From an uncultured Thermomicrobiales bacterium (GTDB lineage: Bacteria > Chloroflexota > Chloroflexia > Thermomicrobiales > UBA6265), in the NCBI GenBank assembly GCA_902806395.1, contig CADCWH010000400.1:1-7658 (forward strand): DNA of 7,658 nt. The letters run 5' to 3'. Made by a program: the position numbers and the translations under genes. Shown here piece after piece: positions 6,229 through 7,658 of the stretch. Position 1 is the stretch's first letter, and each line of letters starts with the position of its first letter. The notes under the pieces are model-generated. The model did no database searches and had not been told where the DNA came from. It worked only from the letters and a program-made list of their open reading frames with translations.

Positions 6229-7053
6229 ATGGAGAGAGACGGGGAAGTGACGCAGATCGAGACTGCTGAAGCGGGGGTGAGCCGGACTCTCGGCATCGAC
6301 CTGGCGTCGCAGGCGCCCACCACGGCGGGCTGTGTCATCGCCTGGCGGGAGGGAACGGCCATGGTGGAGGACCTCCGGGTCGGCCTGGACGACGTCACGC
6401 TCCAGGCGATGGCCGATGGGTGCGAGAAGGTCGGCATCGACGCCCCATTCGGCTGGCCCGCGCCGTTCACCGAGTTCATCGCTGACCAGGTGGCCGGGCG
6501 ACCGGAGCTGATCGCCTGGGACCCGTCGCGGCGGGACGCGCTGCGGTTCCGACGGACGGACGTGGTCGTCAGGGACGTGTTGGGGCGATGGCCGCTGAGC
6601 GTGTCGTCGGACCTGATCGCGATCACGGCAATGCGCTGCGCGGGGTTGCTGGCGGCGCTCGAGGTGTCCGACCGGTCGGGGACCGGGCGGGTGGTGGAGG
6701 TCTATCCGGCCGTGGCCCTGCGGCGGTGGGGCCAGATCTCTTCGGGATACAAGGGTCGGGCCGGCCGGGCGACCGTCCTGCCGAACCTGTTCCGGAAGTT
6801 GCTGGTCGCCTGCCCGGAACTCCATGTGCCAGAGCCGTTCGCGCGAGCCTGCGCCGCCAACGATCACGCCTTCGATGCCCTGATCTGTGCCCTGGTGGCC
6901 CGGGCGGCGGCGATCGGCGCGACCGATGGGCCCCGGGCCGAAGACCAGGGGCATGCCCGGATTGAGGGATGGATCGCGGTCCCGGCCGCCGACGCGCTCG
7001 GGCGACTCACGTTCCGAGACGCGGGGACCGCTCCGGACGCCTCGTCGGGGTGA
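6229..7053 (+). CDS. DUF429 family protein (predicted RNase H-fold nuclease)
   Basis: This 274-residue protein fits the DUF429 family (COG2410/COG4923-like, annotated as predicted nucleases of RNase H fold); no biochemical role is established. Landmarks in order: LGIDLAS (21-27), whose Asp24 is the first candidate metal ligand at the end of a beta strand; VGIDAPFGWP (68-77); RFRRTD (106-111); VVEVYPAVALRRWG (155-168); YKG (174-176); ANDHAFDALICALVA (210-224), with Asp212 and Asp216 as further acidic candidates; and EGWIAVP (246-252) near the C-terminus. There is no signal peptide or membrane segment, so it is cytoplasmic. The frame is open upstream to ATG 6088, but that would overlap the methyltransferase promoter, so ATG 6229 is preferred, with a TANNNT -10 box 6 nt upstream and no ribosome site. 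GTG 6247 is the alternative. Family assignment is good; function is inference. Confidence 0.85.
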   Translation: MERDGEVTQIETAEAGVSRTLGIDLASQAPTTAGCVIAWREGTAMVEDLRVGLDDVTLQAMADGCEKVGIDAPFGWPAPFTEFIADQVAGRPELIAWDPSRRDALRFRRTDVVVRDVLGRWPLSVSSDLIAITAMRCAGLLAALEVSDRSGTGRVVEVYPAVALRRWGQISSGYKGRAGRATVLPNLFRKLLVACPELHVPEPFARACAANDHAFDALICALVARAAAIGATDGPRAEDQGHARIEGWIAVPAADALGRLTFRDAGTAPDASSG

Positions 7054-7054
7054 T

Positions 7055-7276
7055 GTCCGACCTCATCGCGCCCAGGCGTCGGCCGATGCCGGAAAGGACA
7101 CCGACGTGACCGTCTAGGAGGATGTCACCCACCAGTTCTTCGGCACGGTCAGCGCAGGGAATGAAGCCGCCGAGCCCGTGCCCCTGTCTGCCGAGCGACT
7201 GACCGCGTCGTCCGAGGACGGCGACGAGTCCTACTTGCCGGCGTCGCCGCTCCCTACCAGGCCGGGCACGGTGTGA
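7055..7276 (+). pseudogene. Remnant of alpha/beta-hydrolase (Aes/fold-3 esterase) C-terminus with in-frame TAG
   Basis: Just after the DUF429 stop, one frame reads AGKDTDVTV, TAG (7115-7117), EDVTHQFFGTVSAGNEAAE, then LSAERLTAS, and stays open to TGA 7274-7276. This matches the tail of acetyl-esterase-type alpha/beta-hydrolases, which read roughly VTVxxYEDVTHxFFG, then an EAxEA...AAERLRAAF helix. The His of THQFF corresponds to the catalytic histidine. The TAG stands where the family usually has Tyr, so a TAC or TAT to TAG change explains it. The nucleophile elbow, HGGG motif and any start are missing, so it encodes no functional enzyme. The identification is from family pattern recognition, not an alignment. 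Confidence 0.55.
7219..7249. repeat. 8-bp perfect inverted repeat
   Basis: CGGCGACG (7219-7226) and CGTCGCCG (7242-7249) are exact reverse complements, separated by 15 nt. They lie at the end of the hydrolase remnant. They could form a hairpin acting as a terminator for upstream transcription, but no T-tract follows and the loop is long. Confidence 0.35.
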
Positions 7277-7383
7277 TGGACGGACGGGCAGGCAGACTCG
7301 CCCACCAGTTCGTTCAGCGTATGGGAGCTAAGCCGTTTCGCCTCGATCGGGAGCGAACTGCTCGGCCGCGACGTCTGTCCCAT

Positions 7384-7411
7384 GGTGACCGCCGGGGCGG
7401 CGCGGTATCCT
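7384..7411 (+). promoter_or_regulatory. Candidate promoter of the threonine dehydratase-like gene
   Basis: GGTGAC (7384-7389), a 16-nt spacer and TATCCT (7406-7411) form a plausible -35/-10 pair, placing the start of transcription near 7418 and giving a leader of about 60 nt. The surrounding 14-mer GGCGCGGTATCCTG (7399-7412) is identical to the one upstream of the S9 peptidase gene. Confidence 0.45.
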
Positions 7412-7421
7412 GCCCGGCACG

Positions 7422-7469
7422 ATGCCCGACCGCCTGTGTGGGCGCTGGCCGCCGAGACCCGAGCGATGA
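7422..7469 (+). other. Possible 15-codon upstream ORF in the dehydratase leader
   Basis: ATG 7422, only 10 nt after the proposed -10 box, opens a 15-codon frame (MPDRLCGRWPPRPER) that stops at TGA 7467-7469, inside the ribosome binding site of the next gene (GAGG 7468-7471). It has no Ile, Val or Thr codons, so it does not look like a classical ilv attenuator peptide. It may be chance or a translational-coupling ORF. Confidence 0.2.
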
Positions 7470-7476
7470 GGCACCC

Positions 7477-7658
7477 ATGACCCAGGACGTGGGGGTTGAG
7501 ACCCTCCCGACGACCAGCCCGGCCGCGTCTGATCTCTCCGTGACGCTGGACGATGTCCTGGCGGCCCGGGACCGCATCGCCGGGCTCGTCCACCGCACGC
7601 CCGTGTTACGCAGCGAGACGCTCTCGGCGATGACCGGGACGCGGCTCGGGCTCAAGGC
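7477..7658 (+). CDS. Threonine/serine dehydratase-like PLP enzyme, N-terminal 60 residues (runs off right edge)
   Basis: The first 60 codons end at the window edge. After a variable 20-residue leader the protein reads VTLDDVLAARDRIAGLVHRT (22-41), then PVLRSETLSAMTGTRLGLK (42-60). This is the standard opening of fold-type II PLP threonine ammonia-lyases and relatives (IlvA, TdcB, serine racemase). These remove ammonia from threonine to give 2-oxobutanoate, the first step to isoleucine in the IlvA case. The PLP-binding lysine, expected in a SFKxRGA motif shortly downstream, and any C-terminal ACT domain are outside the window, so the biosynthetic and catabolic forms cannot be told apart. ATG 7477 has a short GAGG (7468-7471) 5 nt upstream. 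The gene appears to have its own promoter at 7384-7411. Confidence 0.85.
   Translation, partial: MTQDVGVETLPTTSPAASDLSVTLDDVLAARDRIAGLVHRTPVLRSETLSAMTGTRLGLK

Noticed and set aside
6142..6954. Minus-strand frame of 270 codons opposite the DUF429 gene
   Set aside because: The plus-strand frame carries conserved DUF429 motifs; the antisense frame has none.
7124..7200. Short ATG-started frame just after AGGAGG near 7117-7122
   Set aside because: The ATG at 7122 overlaps the would-be ribosome site and the frame stops after about 26 codons. The hydrolase-remnant frame explains the region better.
7422..7476. Classical isoleucine/threonine attenuator before the dehydratase gene
   Set aside because: The leader ORF has no Ile, Val or Thr codons, and no terminator/antiterminator pair was seen.
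7231..7655. Two minus-strand frames covering the right end
   Set aside because: They are antisense to the dehydratase start and its promoter, with no homology or ribosome site.

Overview
This 7.66 kb window is bacterial chromosome with compact, GC-rich genes, strong GC preference at third codon positions, frequent GTG starts and at least one apparently leaderless gene. The gene content (7-bladed S9 peptidase, membrane-anchored multicopper oxidase, winged-helix methyltransferase, DUF429 protein) would fit a Thermomicrobia/Sphaerobacter-like member of the Chloroflexota. That placement is inference: no phylogenetic marker is present.

Layout, left to right. (1) Positions 1-809, minus strand: the N-terminal part of a membrane-anchored multicopper oxidase, running off the left edge. 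(2) 810-1264: a 455-bp divergent intergenic region with a candidate promoter and several palindromic operator-like sequences. (3) 1265-3115, plus: a complete S9-family prolyl-oligopeptidase-type serine peptidase, followed by a strong hairpin at 3145-3177. (4) 3213-4553, plus: a phospholipase D with the motif order of the classical (eukaryote/plant-like) PLDs. Its base composition is more AT-rich than its neighbours. (5) 4590-4682: a stub of an IS5-family transposase start, frameshifted in a C run, then about 265 bp without a recognisable gene. (6) 4948-6060, minus: a SAM-dependent methyltransferase with an N-terminal winged helix, expressed from a good sigma70-type promoter. (7) 6229-7053, plus: a DUF429 (predicted RNase H-fold nuclease) protein, apparently leaderless. 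(8) 7055-7276: the decayed C-terminal end of an alpha/beta-hydrolase esterase with an in-frame TAG. (9) 7477-7658, plus: the first 60 codons of a threonine/serine dehydratase-like PLP enzyme, cut by the right edge.

The genes do not form one operon or an evident joint pathway; most have their own signals. The oxidase and the peptidase share a divergent control region, as do the methyltransferase and the DUF429 gene. The stretch 3116-4947 (composition shift, PLD, transposase stub, empty DNA) reads as an accessory insertion between core-type genes. I found no CRISPR array, toxin-antitoxin pair, phage module or rRNA/tRNA gene. I do not see a convincing new multi-gene system. The most rewarding points are the classical-type PLD in its accessory island, the two pseudogene remnants, the histidine-repeat N-terminus of the oxidase, and the promoter/operator architecture.
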